From Hamadaea tsunoensis DSM 44101 (lineage in GTDB: Bacteria; Actinomycetota; Actinomycetes; Mycobacteriales; Micromonosporaceae), in assembly GCF_000428945.1 (NCBI RefSeq), contig NZ_AUAX01000029.1, positions 1-64,000 on the forward strand: a stretch of 64,000 bases of DNA, given 5' to 3'. Below the pieces are notes generated by a model that had not been told where the DNA came from, made no database searches, and saw nothing but the letters and a program-made list of their open reading frames with translations. Positions 25,759 through 34,648 of this stretch are shown here, one piece after another (position 1 is the first letter of the stretch; the number at the start of each line of letters is the position of its first letter). The translations under genes and the position numbers were made by a program.

Positions 25759-26742
25759 ATGGCCAATACCAGCTCCCGGACGCTGCGGCTGCTGTCGTTG
25801 TTGCAGACGCACCGCCACTGGGCCGGTGTCGCGCTGGCCGACCGCCTCGGGGTTTCGGAACGCACCCTGCGCCGCGATGTCGACCGGCTGCGTGAACTCG
25901 GCTATCCCGTGCACGCCTCGCGCGGAACCGACGGCGGTTACCAGCTGGCCCCCGGCGCGGTCCTGCCGCCGCTGCTGCTCGATGACGAGGAAGGCGTCGC
26001 GCTCGCGGTCGGCATGGCCGAGGCCACCCAGAGCGGCATCGCCGGAATCGAGGATGCGGCGGTCCGCGCGCTGACCAAGGTGGTGCAGGTGCTCCCGCCG
26101 CGCCTGCGAGCCCGGGTCAACGCGTTGCGCGCGATGACCGTCGCCCCCGCGACCGCGGGACCGGTCGTTCCCGCCGAGGTGCTCACCGTGATCGCCCAGG
26201 CGTGCCGGGACGAGGAGCGGCTGCGGTTCCGCTACACCGCCCGCGGTGGGCCCGACACCGACCGGGAAGTCGAGCCCTACCGTCTGGTCGCTCTCGGCGG
26301 TCGCTGGTACCTGGCCTCCTACGACCTGACCCGGCACGACTGGCGCAGCTTCCGCCTCGACCGGCTGGCCGATCCCAGCAGCGACGGGGTGCGCTTCCGG
26401 CCGCGTCCCCTGCCCGCCGGGGACGCCGCCGAGTTCGTCCGGACCTCCGGCGGCGTCCCCACAGGACACACCGTGCGGGTACGCGTCCACGCGCCGGCGG
26501 AGCACGTCCGCCGCGTCGCCGGCCAGTGGGGCACGATCGAGACCATCGACGACCAGCGCTGCTATCTCAGCATGGTCTCCGGCAGCCTGGACTGGCCCAC
26601 CCAGGCGCTGGGCAACATCGGCGCCGATTTCGAGGTGCTCGGCCCGCCGGAATTCATCGACCATCTGCGCGACTGGGGAACGCGGTTCCTCCGCGCCGCA
26701 CAGCCGGGCGCCGAGCGTGCCGACTCCGCGGGCCCCGCCTGA
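25759..26742 (+). CDS. WYL-domain transcriptional regulator (DeoR-type HTH)
   Basis: 327 residues. The N-terminal helix-turn-helix (about 5-60, LADRLGVSERTLRRDVDRLRELGYPV) is followed by the GGYQLAPGAVLPPLLLDDEE linker. The WYL region (about 150-235) contains RFRYTARGG and GGRWYLASYDLTRHDWRSFRLDRL. The C-terminal WCX-like extension ends near 310. WYL proteins act as ligand- or nucleic-acid-responsive regulators. Being divergent from the oxidoreductase, it most likely represses that operon and itself through the inverted repeat between them. Confidence 0.92.
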   Translation: MANTSSRTLRLLSLLQTHRHWAGVALADRLGVSERTLRRDVDRLRELGYPVHASRGTDGGYQLAPGAVLPPLLLDDEEGVALAVGMAEATQSGIAGIEDAAVRALTKVVQVLPPRLRARVNALRAMTVAPATAGPVVPAEVLTVIAQACRDEERLRFRYTARGGPDTDREVEPYRLVALGGRWYLASYDLTRHDWRSFRLDRLADPSSDGVRFRPRPLPAGDAAEFVRTSGGVPTGHTVRVRVHAPAEHVRRVAGQWGTIETIDDQRCYLSMVSGSLDWPTQALGNIGADFEVLGPPEFIDHLRDWGTRFLRAAQPGAERADSAGPA

Positions 26743-26859
26743 ACCGGCCGAAATCGGGCTCGGCAAAAAATCTTCGAAAAAGTTCTCCGGTGATGTCGAT
26801 CCGCGCCCCCGCCCGTTCGCTGCCTGTGTAGAGAACATCCGAGGAGAAGGGCAAACATC

Positions 26860-27393
26860 ATGCGGAAGATCGTTGCGGGGCTGCACATGTCGCTCGACGG
26901 GGTCATCGAGTCGCCGGAGAAGTGGAGCTTCGACTACTACTGCGACGAGGTCGGCCAGTCGATCAAGTCCCGGCGCGACGAGACCGAGACGCTGCTGTTC
27001 GGCCGGACGATGTACGAGGAGTTCGCGGCCTTCTGGCCGGGGCAGAGCGGCGAGGTCGCCGACTTCATGAACAACACCCCGAAACTGGTGGCGTCGCGGA
27101 CGCTGGAGTCGGTGGACTGGTCGGGCAGCACCCTGATCGAGGGCGACGTGTTCGCGGCGCTCGGCGCGCTGAAGGAGAAGCCCGGCGGCAACATCACCGT
27201 GACCGGCAGCGCGACGCTGCTGCGCTCGCTGATCGCCGCGCGGCTGGTCGACGAGCTGCACCTGCTGGTCTGCCCGATCGTGCTCGGGGAGGGCAAGCGC
27301 CTGTTCGCCGGCAGCCACCGCGTCCCGTTGAGCCTCGCCGGGGCGGAGAGCTTTCCCACCGGCGTCACCCACCTCACCTACCAGCCGGCCTGA
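26860..27393 (+). CDS. Dihydrofolate-reductase-like protein (RibD C-terminal family)
   Basis: 177 residues, the usual size for stand-alone RibD_C proteins (YwjB/YyaP type). MRKIVAGLHMSLDGVIESPEKW is the conserved start, with AGGAGAAG at 8-10 bases. LLFGRTMYEEFAAFWP, KLVASRTLESVDW and ITVTGSATLLRSLIAARLVDELHLLVCPIVLGEG follow the family pattern with its NADPH-binding loop. Probably an NADPH-dependent reductase of unknown substrate; true folate activity is not implied. The DUF1801 gene follows after 29 bp. Confidence 0.9.
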   Translation: MRKIVAGLHMSLDGVIESPEKWSFDYYCDEVGQSIKSRRDETETLLFGRTMYEEFAAFWPGQSGEVADFMNNTPKLVASRTLESVDWSGSTLIEGDVFAALGALKEKPGGNITVTGSATLLRSLIAARLVDELHLLVCPIVLGEGKRLFAGSHRVPLSLAGAESFPTGVTHLTYQPA

Positions 27394-27422
27394 CCCCGAA
27401 CTCTCCGGAAAGGAATCCTGAC

Positions 27423-27785
27423 ATGGCCAAGTTCAGCACGATCGACGAGTACGCGGCCGCGCAGCCCGAAGACCTGCGGGCCGTGACCGAGAAGATGATC
27501 TACCTGATCGACGGGGCGCTGCCCGGCACCGGCGCGCTGTGGCAGGGGCACCCGGTGTGGAGTCTCGGCGCGGCACCGGGCAAGCAGCCGGTGTGCCTGA
27601 TCAAGGCGTACGCGTCCTATGTGACCTTCGGTCTGTGGCGGGGGCGGGAGCTCGACGATCCGGACGGGCGCATCGACGCGAAGGGCGGGATGGCGCACGT
27701 GAAGCTGCGCGGCCCCGACGACATCGACGCGGCGCTGTTCACCCGCTGGCTGACCCAGGCCGCCGCCCTCGAACGCGCCGCCTGA
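27423..27785 (+). CDS. DUF1801-type small protein
   Basis: 120 residues with GGAAAGGA upstream. MAKFSTIDEYAAAQPEDLRAVTEKM and LWQGHPVWSLG, then VCLIKAYASYVTFGLWRG follow the DUF1801/YdhG pattern, small phosphate-binding-like alpha/beta proteins of unknown role. Co-transcribed with the reductase gene before it; both families are common as pairs in actinobacteria. Confidence 0.85.
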   Translation: MAKFSTIDEYAAAQPEDLRAVTEKMIYLIDGALPGTGALWQGHPVWSLGAAPGKQPVCLIKAYASYVTFGLWRGRELDDPDGRIDAKGGMAHVKLRGPDDIDAALFTRWLTQAAALERAA

Positions 27786-27820
27786 CCCGCCCCGCCGGCC
27801 CCGTCCTCGCCCAGGCCCAG

Positions 27821-27900
27821 CCTCGACGATCTTGCGCGAATGTACCGGCATTCCGGGCATTCATCGCGATTTTTGGGACATTCGCGCAAGATTGTCGAGG
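27821..27900. repeat. Family B intergenic hairpin element, copy B2
   Basis: The core 27826-27895 matches copy B1 in length (70 bp) and arm sequence. Here the pairing extends outward by 5 bp (CCTCG/CGAGG), giving 26-bp arms with two mismatches around a 28-nt centre. It lies between the convergent DUF1801 and small secreted protein genes, so it could also serve as a terminator at this site. Confidence 0.9.
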
Positions 27901-27993
27901 TGGCCGGGGCCGGCCCGTCGCGATCCCGATCCGGGCGTTCGTCGCAGGAGTCGCCCACGCATACGGGCGGGGCCCAGGATTCCGGGGTGGGGG

Positions 27994-28254
27994 TCAGACC
28001 GGGTTGGGTGGGTTCTGGCAGGTGTCCTGGACATAGACCGAGTAGCCCGCCTTGATGCCCCAGTCGAGCACCACGCCGTCGCAGTTGGTGGTGTGCAGGC
28101 CCTGGAGATGCGTGTGCGCGGCGTCGGAGAAGTACTCCCAGCCGCACTCGGTGCCGGCCGGACACTTGCTGTACGCCTGGGCCGGTGCGGCCGGGACGAC
28201 GGCGAGTCCGATGCCCGCGGCGGCGGTGGCCGCGACGAGGAAGCGTCGAATCAT
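27994..28254 (-). CDS. Small secreted cysteine-containing protein (DUF6289-like)
   Basis: 86 residues starting MIRRFLVAATAA (the 12 codons before it are not needed). The signal peptide ends about residue 27 (AQA). The mature protein of about 60 residues has four Cys (KCPAGTECGW, TNCDG, DTCQN), probably two disulfides. It resembles the tiny secreted DUF6289 family of actinobacteria, whose function is unknown. The identification rests on pattern memory only. Confidence 0.65.
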   Translation of the reverse strand: MIRRFLVAATAAAGIGLAVVPAAPAQAYSKCPAGTECGWEYFSDAAHTHLQGLHTTNCDGVVLDWGIKAGYSVYVQDTCQNPPNPV

Positions 28255-28270
28255 GTATTGATGATTATCG

Positions 28271-29485
28271 TCATAGCGGCCGGCGCGCAAGACCCTGGAG
28301 CGCGGTCACGAGCCGGTCGACGTCGCCCTCGCCGGTGTAGTGGTAGACGCTGGCGCGGACGGCGCCACCGCTGTCGCGCAGGCCCATCGCGGTGAAGTAC
28401 TCGAACGCGTAGTAGTCGCCGGCGAAGGCGCAGATTCCCTGTTCCCCCAACGCTTCCGAGGTCGCCGTGGGATGCTGCCCGTCGATCCGGAACGCCACCG
28501 TCGGCGCGCGGTCCGCGGGCGCCGGGAGCATCGTCACGCCGTCGATCGCCGCCAGTCCGGCGACGAGCTTCTCGAAGAGCGCCATCTCGTACGCCTGGGC
28601 GGCCGCGAGCGATCCGAGCAGCCGTTCGCGTCGCGTACCGGTGGCGGCGGGGTCGAGGGACGCGAGGTGCTCCACGGCCGCGGTGACCCCGGCGAGCAGC
28701 TCGAAGCTCGGCGTACCGTGCTCGAACCGGTCGGGGGAGGCGTCGCTGGACGGGTTGAGCTTCTCCGGCCGCAGCGACGCCCACAGTTCCGGCGCGGCGA
28801 CACAGGCCGCGATGTGCGGTCCCGACCATTTGTACGCGCTGGTCACGTAGAAGTCGGCGCCGAGCGTACCGATGTCGGTGGGCTGGTGGGGCGTGGCGTG
28901 TACGCCGTCCACATAGCACAGCGCGCCGACGGCCCGGGCCGCGGCCGCGATGGCCGGGACGTCGGGGCGGGAGCCGATCGCATTGCTGGCGGCGGTGACG
29001 GCGACGAGCCGGGTGCGCTCGTTGATCAGGCCGGTGACGTTCGCGGTGGGCAGCGTGCCGGTGGCCAGGTCGACGTCGGCGACGCGCACGGTCGCGCCGG
29101 CCCGCTCGGCGGCCTGGATCCAGGGGCGGACGTTGGCGTCGTGGTCGAGCCGGGTCACCACGACCTCGTCGCCGGGACCCCACGACCGCCCGAGCGTCCG
29201 CGACACCAGGTAGGTCAGCGAGGTCGCCGAGGAGCCGAACACGACTCCGCCGGCTGCCCCGCCGACCAGGTCCGCCACGGCCGCGCGGGCCTCGTCGACG
29301 ATCTCGACGGCCCGGCGGCCGGGCGCGAACGCGGTGCTGCGGTTGGCGACCGCGGCGCGCAGCACGCCCGCGACGGCGGCGGCGACCGGCTCGGCCACGA
29401 GCGTTCCGGCGGCCCCGTCGAAGTGGCAGTAACCCTCGGTCAACGCCGGGTAGGCGGACCGGACGGCGTCGATGTCGATCGGCAT
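28271..29485 (-). CDS. Class V aminotransferase (cysteine-desulfurase-like)
   Basis: 404 residues from MPIDIDAVRSAYPAL; a GTG three codons upstream is an alternative. PLP-fold motifs: YCHFDGAAGTL near residue 20, GSSATSLTYLVSRTL near 85, LDHDANVRPW near 115, VDGVHATPHQPTDIG near 190 and the Schiff-base Lys in TSAYKWSGPH near 215. The family includes cysteine desulfurases and selenocysteine lyases. The active-site Cys loop of true desulfurases is not obvious, and the C-terminal YHYTGEGDVDRLV fits the NifS-like group used in secondary metabolism or sulfur transfer. Substrate unknown. Divergent from the GH2 gene. Confidence 0.85.
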   Translation of the reverse strand: MPIDIDAVRSAYPALTEGYCHFDGAAGTLVAEPVAAAVAGVLRAAVANRSTAFAPGRRAVEIVDEARAAVADLVGGAAGGVVFGSSATSLTYLVSRTLGRSWGPGDEVVVTRLDHDANVRPWIQAAERAGATVRVADVDLATGTLPTANVTGLINERTRLVAVTAASNAIGSRPDVPAIAAAARAVGALCYVDGVHATPHQPTDIGTLGADFYVTSAYKWSGPHIAACVAAPELWASLRPEKLNPSSDASPDRFEHGTPSFELLAGVTAAVEHLASLDPAATGTRRERLLGSLAAAQAYEMALFEKLVAGLAAIDGVTMLPAPADRAPTVAFRIDGQHPTATSEALGEQGICAFAGDYYAFEYFTAMGLRDSGGAVRASVYHYTGEGDVDRLVTALQGLARRPL

Positions 29486-29524
29486 GACACGCACTCTATC
29501 GCTGCGGACCCCTCAAGATCCGGT

Positions 29525-29583
29525 TTGGATCAGGTTTTCGCACGTAATCATGGCCCATGATTCGGGTGATTTCCCTGATCCAA
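29525..29583. promoter_or_regulatory. Nested palindromes, candidate operator for the GH2 gene
   Basis: Outer arms TTGGATCAGG (29525-29534) and CCTGATCCAA (29574-29583). Inside, a 17-bp perfect palindrome, AATCATGG-C-CCATGATT (29546-29562). It sits between the divergent aminotransferase and beta-galactosidase starts, where a sugar-responsive repressor would bind. Confidence 0.6.
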
Positions 29584-29636
29584 GCGGGATCATGGCCGGG
29601 GTCCGGGTATGTGGGGGGTTGGCAGAATAGCGATAC

Positions 29637-31733
29637 GTGTCTATGGTTGTGGACATGCCTTCTCGCCGGACAGTCCTCGCCGGCGGCCTTGCGGGCGGTG
29701 CCGCCGCGCTGCTCCCGGCGTCCCCGTCGACGGCCGCGACCTATACCCCGCCCGCTGTGCGTACGCGGATCGACCTCAACGCGAGCTGGCGGTTCCTGCG
29801 CGCCGACGCGTCGGGGGCGCAGGCGGTGAGCTTCGACGACTCCTCGTGGACGGCCGTCACCGTGCCCCACACCTGGAACGCCGCCGACGGGCAGGACGGC
29901 GGGAACAACTACTACCGCGGGCCGGGCTGGTACCGGCGGCACTACGCCGTCCCCGCCGCGTACGCGGGCCGGCGGATGTGGCTGCAGTTCGCCGGGGTGA
30001 ACACGACCGCCGACGTCTACGTCAACGGCACGCTGCTCGGGCAGCACAAGGGCGGCTACGCCCGGATCCGGTTCGACGCGACGGCCGCCCTGAAACCGGG
30101 GCAGGACAACGTGATCGCCGTACGCGTGACGAACGCCGCCGACGCGGGCGTGCCCCCGCTCAGCGCCGACTACACGTTCTTCGGCGGGATCTACCGCAAC
30201 GTGAGCCTGCAGGTGACCGATCCGCTGTGCGTACGCATGCTCGACAACGCCGGTCCGGGGCTGTTCGTGCGGACGACGGCCCTGTCGGCGGCCTCGGCCA
30301 CGGTCGAGGTGAAGTCGTCGGGCTGGAACAACGGCACGACCACCCGGGCGGTCAGCGTACGCGCGGTCGTCACCGACGCGGCCGGGAACATCGTCGCGGA
30401 CGCGACCACGGCGCCGCAGAACGTCGCGGCGGCGGCCGGATTCACGACCACGCAGACGATCACGATCGCGAACCCGCACCGCTGGCAGGGCAAGGCCGAC
30501 CCGTACCTCTACAACGCCAACATCGAGATCCGCGACGGGTCGACGGTCACCGACGCGGTCACCGAGCGGTTCGGGCTGCGGACGGTCACGATCGACCCGG
30601 TGAACGGGCTGTTCCTCAACGGCGTCCACGTGCCGCTGCACGGCGTGAACCGCCACCAGGACCGGCTCGGCCGGGGCTGGGCGATCAACGACCCCGAGCA
30701 CACCACCGATTTCGACCTGATGGACGAGATGGGCGTCAACGCGCTGCGTACGGCGCACTACCAGCAGGACCAGAAGGTCTACAACCTGGCCGACGAGCGC
30801 GGCTACCTGGTCTGGGCCGAGATCCCGCTGGTCAACTCGGTCACCAACTCGGCGGCCTTCACCGCCAACGCCCAGCAGCAGCTGCGCGAGCTGATCCGGC
30901 AGAACTACAACCACCCGTCGATCGTCGTGTGGGGGATCGGCAACGAGCAGGCGGCCGACGACTCGACCACCAACAACCTGCTCGCCTCGCTGGCCTCGCT
31001 CGTCTCGACGGAGGACCCCGACCGGCTGTCGACCTACGCGCACAACGGCGCGATCACCAGCGGCCTGGTCAACCACGCGAAGGCGGCCGGCTACAACCGT
31101 TACAGCGGCTGGTATTCGGGTGCCTCGGCGGACTTCGGGCCGTGGGCCGACAACCTGCACGCCGCCCAGCCGACCCGGCTCATCGCGATCAGCGAGTACG
31201 GCGCGGGCGCGAGCGTCAACCAGCACCAGGAGAACCCGCCCAAGCCGGTGCCGGACTCCGACTTCCACCCCGAGGAGTACCAGGCGCTGCTACACGAGTC
31301 GCACTGGGCGCAGATCGCCGCGCGGCCCTACCTGTGGGGAACCTTCGTGTGGAACATGTTCGACTTCGCCGCCGACGCCCGCAGTGAGGGCGACACCTAC
31401 GGGCGCAACGACAAGGGCCTGGTCACCTACGACCGCGCCACCCGCAAGGACGCCTTCTACTGGTACAAGGCCAACTGGACCACGACGCCGTTCGTCTACA
31501 TCGCGAGCCGCCGCTGGGCGTCCCGCACCACCGCGGCCACCACCATCAAGGTGTACGCGACGGCGGACAGCGTCACCCTCACCCTCAACGGGGCGTCCCT
31601 GGGCACGAAGACGTCCTCGAACCACATCTACACGTGGCCGGCGACCCTGCGATCCGGCGCCAACACCGTCACCGCCTCCGGTACGCGCGACGGCGTCGCG
31701 TACACCGACACCGTCACCTGGACGCTCGCGTAG
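29637..31733 (+). CDS. Secreted glycoside hydrolase family 2 (beta-galactosidase/glucuronidase type)
   Basis: 698 residues with the GTG at 29637; an ATG at 29655 would also keep the export signal. The N-terminus has a twin-arginine signal (SRRTVLAGGLAGGAAA), so export of a folded enzyme via Tat is likely. Domains: sugar-binding jelly roll (about 45-190, GPGWYRRHYAVP), immunoglobulin-like domain (about 195-300), TIM barrel with LHGVNRHQD near 340, acid/base WGIGNEQAADD near 434 and nucleophile IAISEYGAG near 518. A C-terminal beta domain (KVYATADSVTLTLNG) follows. Length and layout fit GH2. Galactoside or glucuronide specificity cannot be assigned. An operator-like palindrome lies upstream. 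Confidence 0.9.
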   Translation: MSMVVDMPSRRTVLAGGLAGGAAALLPASPSTAATYTPPAVRTRIDLNASWRFLRADASGAQAVSFDDSSWTAVTVPHTWNAADGQDGGNNYYRGPGWYRRHYAVPAAYAGRRMWLQFAGVNTTADVYVNGTLLGQHKGGYARIRFDATAALKPGQDNVIAVRVTNAADAGVPPLSADYTFFGGIYRNVSLQVTDPLCVRMLDNAGPGLFVRTTALSAASATVEVKSSGWNNGTTTRAVSVRAVVTDAAGNIVADATTAPQNVAAAAGFTTTQTITIANPHRWQGKADPYLYNANIEIRDGSTVTDAVTERFGLRTVTIDPVNGLFLNGVHVPLHGVNRHQDRLGRGWAINDPEHTTDFDLMDEMGVNALRTAHYQQDQKVYNLADERGYLVWAEIPLVNSVTNSAAFTANAQQQLRELIRQNYNHPSIVVWGIGNEQAADDSTTNNLLASLASLVSTEDPDRLSTYAHNGAITSGLVNHAKAAGYNRYSGWYSGASADFGPWADNLHAAQPTRLIAISEYGAGASVNQHQENPPKPVPDSDFHPEEYQALLHESHWAQIAARPYLWGTFVWNMFDFAADARSEGDTYGRNDKGLVTYDRATRKDAFYWYKANWTTTPFVYIASRRWASRTTAATTIKVYATADSVTLTLNGASLGTKTSSNHIYTWPATLRSGANTVTASGTRDGVAYTDTVTWTLA

Positions 31734-31766
31734 AGCGACCGGGCGACGGTGCCGGTTGCGATCTGA

Positions 31767-32768
31767 CTACTGCGGGTTCTGGACGATGAACTCGACCCGG
31801 CGGTTGATCGCGCGGTTGTGGTCCGAGGTGTTGGGCACCTTGGGCCGCGACTCGCCGAAACCGTTGGAGGACAAGCGTTCCCTGGCCACACCGAGCGAGA
31901 CGAGGGTGTTGAGCACGGTCGCGGCGCGGGCCTTGCTCAGCGCCAGGTTGTGCTCGGCCGTGCCGGTGCTGTCGGTGTGCCCCTCGATCCGCACGGTGAC
32001 GGCCGGGTTGGCCTTGAGGATCGTCGCCGCCTTCGCGACGGCGGCCCGGCCCGCCGGGGTGAGGATCGCGCTGTTGTCCTCGAAGGTGATCGGCGGCAGG
32101 CTGATCAGCGCCCGCTGGATCTCCTTCGGCGGCGGCGCGACCGTCAGCTGGTCGGACACGTTCGCGACGCCGACGGCCTGCCCGGCCGCCGCGATCACGG
32201 CGTCGTGCACGGCGGCCGACTCGACCTGACCGCTGATGTTGATCCGGCCGTCGGCCAGCGTGACCGTCACGCCCTTCGCGGTCGTGCCGAGCGCGTCGAC
32301 GACCGCGCCGAGGCCGGACACGCCGTCCTCGGTCACCGCCGGGTCGACGGTGAGGCCGGCCTGCGTACCGGCCTTGGACTGCAGGGCCGCCTTCGCGGTC
32401 GCGCTCGCCACGACACCGGTGACCGTCACCTGCGTACCTTCGACGGTGATCGTCACCGACGGCTTCTTCTGCGGTGCCGCCGGGCCGGTCACGTCGACGA
32501 CGCGTACGCCGTCCAGGCCGGCGACGATGTCCCGGGCCTTGTCCACGTCCGCCGCGTTCGACACCACGACCGAGCCGTCCCGGCCGGCGAAGCTGACCTG
32601 CGTACCGGTGATGCCCGCGGCCTGCAGGGCCTGGTTCGAGCGGCCGGTGAGATTGTCCTCCATGGAATGCCGGTTGCCGATGTTCTGGAAGAACCCGATC
32701 ACCAGCAGGCCCGCGACGCCGACGGAGAGACCGACCCAGAGCGGCAGCCGCCGCGCCTGCGCGCTCAC
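31767..32768 (-). CDS. BON-domain/OmpA-family envelope protein
   Basis: 333 residues. One membrane helix at about 8-28 (LPLWVGLSVGVAGLLVIGFF) anchors it. Repeated BON-like modules follow (QAGLTVDPAVTEDGVSGLG, GRINISGQVESAAVHDAVIAAA, ending VSDQLTV). A C-terminal OmpA/MotB peptidoglycan-binding domain is at about 225-333 (ITFEDNSAILTPAGRA, IEGHTDSTGTAEHNLALSKARA, RAINRRVEFIVQNPQ). This is the architecture of mycobacterial ArfA/OmpATb. It should tie the membrane to peptidoglycan. The ATG overlaps the stop of the upstream HhH gene by 4 bp. Confidence 0.9.
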   Translation of the reverse strand: MSAQARRLPLWVGLSVGVAGLLVIGFFQNIGNRHSMEDNLTGRSNQALQAAGITGTQVSFAGRDGSVVVSNAADVDKARDIVAGLDGVRVVDVTGPAAPQKKPSVTITVEGTQVTVTGVVASATAKAALQSKAGTQAGLTVDPAVTEDGVSGLGAVVDALGTTAKGVTVTLADGRINISGQVESAAVHDAVIAAAGQAVGVANVSDQLTVAPPPKEIQRALISLPPITFEDNSAILTPAGRAAVAKAATILKANPAVTVRIEGHTDSTGTAEHNLALSKARAATVLNTLVSLGVARERLSSNGFGESRPKVPNTSDHNRAINRRVEFIVQNPQ

Positions 32769-33574
32769 TCGCGACCCTCGTCCCGGCCCGCGACCAGGCG
32801 GCGGGTGAGGTCGGCGTGACCGTCGTGGTCACCGTCGGCCAGCAGCCGCGCCTGACGCGCCCACGTCACGATGCTCGGCGCGAAGTTCAGGCCCTGGGCC
32901 TCGATCGCGGTACGCAGGGCGGTCTCGTCGGCGTCGGCGAGCTGCGCCCACGTCCGGATGCCGGCCTTGTGCAGGGCGCCCTCCATCTTCGGGCCGATGC
33001 CCTCGATGCGCTGCAGGTTGTCGGGCTCGGGCTCCTCGACGTCCTCGATGGCCTCGACCTCGGGCGCGGCGGCCTGGACGGGAATCGGGGCCTCCTCGAC
33101 CCGCGCTTCCGGCTCGGGCTCGGGCTCCGGCTCGGGCTCTGGTTCGGGTTCCGGCTCGGCCGCGGGCTCCTCCGCCGGGGTCTCGTCGACCGCCACCGGT
33201 ACGACGACCGGCTCCTCGACGACCGCCTCTTCTTCGGCCGGCTCCGCCACGACCGGCTCTTCCGCGACCGGCTCTTCCGCGACCGGCTCAGTTACGACCG
33301 GCTCAGCTACCACCGGCTCTTCCACGACCGGCGCCGCGACGGCTGCTTCCTCCACGACCGGCTTGGCCGACGCCGGCTTGGCTGAGGCCGGTTTGGCTGA
33401 GGCCGGTTTCGCCGAGGCCGGCTTGGCCGTCGCGGGCTCCGCCGAGGCGACCGCCGCCGGGGCCGACGACCGTTCGCCCCGCAGCAGGCGGCCCCAGACG
33501 AGCCAGCCGACGAGCAGTCCCAACAGGAACGCCACTGCGATGATTACTACTGACTGACCGATGAACCAAGTCAC
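32765..33574 (-). CDS. Membrane-anchored low-complexity protein with helix-hairpin-helix domain
   Basis: 269 residues. The GTG at 33574 is set by a perfect GGAGG seven bases upstream; the open frame before it is not used. One membrane helix (about 5-27, SVVIIAVAFLLGLLVGWLVWG), then about 150 residues of low complexity: KPASA repeats, EEPVVAEPV repeats and a long Glu-Pro run. The C-terminal 75 residues contain LQRIEGIGPKMEGALHKAGI, a helix-hairpin-helix (DUF4332-like) often seen in envelope and DNA-binding proteins. It is co-translated with the OmpA-family gene, so probably part of the same envelope unit. The repeat region is prone to slippage. Confidence 0.85.
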   Translation of the reverse strand: MTWFIGQSVVIIAVAFLLGLLVGWLVWGRLLRGERSSAPAAVASAEPATAKPASAKPASAKPASAKPASAKPVVEEAAVAAPVVEEPVVAEPVVTEPVAEEPVAEEPVVAEPAEEEAVVEEPVVVPVAVDETPAEEPAAEPEPEPEPEPEPEPEPEARVEEAPIPVQAAAPEVEAIEDVEEPEPDNLQRIEGIGPKMEGALHKAGIRTWAQLADADETALRTAIEAQGLNFAPSIVTWARQARLLADGDHDGHADLTRRLVAGRDEGRE

Positions 33575-33712
33575 CTGGAACCTCCGCGCGCGAGACCCCG
33601 CCTGGATCTCCGGTGCGGAAGCATTCCATATCCGTCGCTCGCGCAGGTCGCCTGGTGAGTCCATCCGGGCCCACCGACCGGTCAGAACCCGCATCCGTTC
33701 ATGCGGCGACCC

Positions 33713-34456
33713 TCACTCCTGGACGGTGCGGAAGTGCGTGGTGATGTCGCCGCCGGGGGTCAGCACGTGGAACGCGACGCCGGGCGGCCCGTCGAGATCC
33801 GCGGTGTTCGCCCAGGTCAGCGTCTCACCGGTGGTCCAGGGCAGCCGGGTCGTGGACACGACGCCGGGCGCGGCCAGCAGCGGCCGGCCGGCGAACGTTC
33901 CGGCGGCGCCCGCATGGGCGTGCCCGCAGAGGATCGCGGCCACAGCGGGGGAGTCCCGGACGACCGCGGCGAAATCGTCGGCGTCGCGCAGCCCGATCCC
34001 GTCGACGAGCGGGTTGTGCAGCGGGATCGGATGATGATGCAGTCCTATCAGGACAGGGCAGTCCGCCCCGGCGAGCACCGTCCGCAGCCAGTCCAGCGTC
34101 GCCGCCCCGAGGACGCCGTACGCCTGCCCCGGCACGGTCGAGTCGCACAGGGCGAACAGCGCGCCGCCGACGCGTACGGCCTGGTTGATAGGGGCGTCGC
34201 CGGAACCGCCGAGCAGCGCCGTGCGGTACGCCGCCCGGTCGTCGTGGTTGCCGGGCAGCATCAGCACCGGCACGTCCGCGACCAGTTCGGCGCGGACCGC
34301 GGCGTACTCGTCGGCGGTTCCGTGGTCGGCGAGGTCGCCGGTGACCAGGACGACGTCGACGGCGCAGCGGCGCAGGTGCTCGAAGACCAGCCGGGTACGC
34401 CGCAGCGCCCGCGGTCCGCCGTCGAGATGGGTGTCGCTGACGTGAGCGATGATCAT
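33713..34456 (-). CDS. Calcineurin-like phosphodiesterase (CpdA type)
   Basis: 247 residues with ATG 34456 (MIIAHVSDTHLDGG; three codons upstream another ATG exists). Two-metal site motifs in order: SDTHLDG, VVLVTGDLADHG, LMLPGNHDD, LIGLHHHP and CGHAHAGAAG. All ligands of class III cyclic-nucleotide phosphodiesterases are present, so it is probably active on cAMP or another phosphodiester in the cytoplasm. It is a single gene; the 192 bp from its start to repeat A2 show nothing clear. Confidence 0.92.
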   Translation of the reverse strand: MIIAHVSDTHLDGGPRALRRTRLVFEHLRRCAVDVVLVTGDLADHGTADEYAAVRAELVADVPVLMLPGNHDDRAAYRTALLGGSGDAPINQAVRVGGALFALCDSTVPGQAYGVLGAATLDWLRTVLAGADCPVLIGLHHHPIPLHNPLVDGIGLRDADDFAAVVRDSPAVAAILCGHAHAGAAGTFAGRPLLAAPGVVSTTRLPWTTGETLTWANTADLDGPPGVAFHVLTPGGDITTHFRTVQE

Positions 34457-34648
34457 GGCCCTCATCGTGACCCGGTCGACGCCACCGGGAAACAGCCACA
34501 CGGAGGCGATTGGCCTGCTCGGAAATCGGGTCTCCGGTCGTATGTGGGCAGTTCGCCTGCGGTCATCCCGCTCGTGGTACGCGTCGAGGTCCCGACGTTC
34601 CGTCGACAGTAGTCGCTTTCCGTGCACCGGTCGACGCGAACCCCGCCT

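Noticed and set aside
26743-26780. GCCGA-N8-TCGGC followed by an A-run as a terminator of the WYL gene
   Set aside because: The stem is only 5 bp and the tract is A on the plus strand, which would suit only minus-strand transcription where no gene ends.
33120-33420. Direct DNA repeats suggesting a satellite or CRISPR
   Set aside because: They are codon repeats for KPASA, EEPVV and Glu-Pro runs inside an expressed membrane protein.
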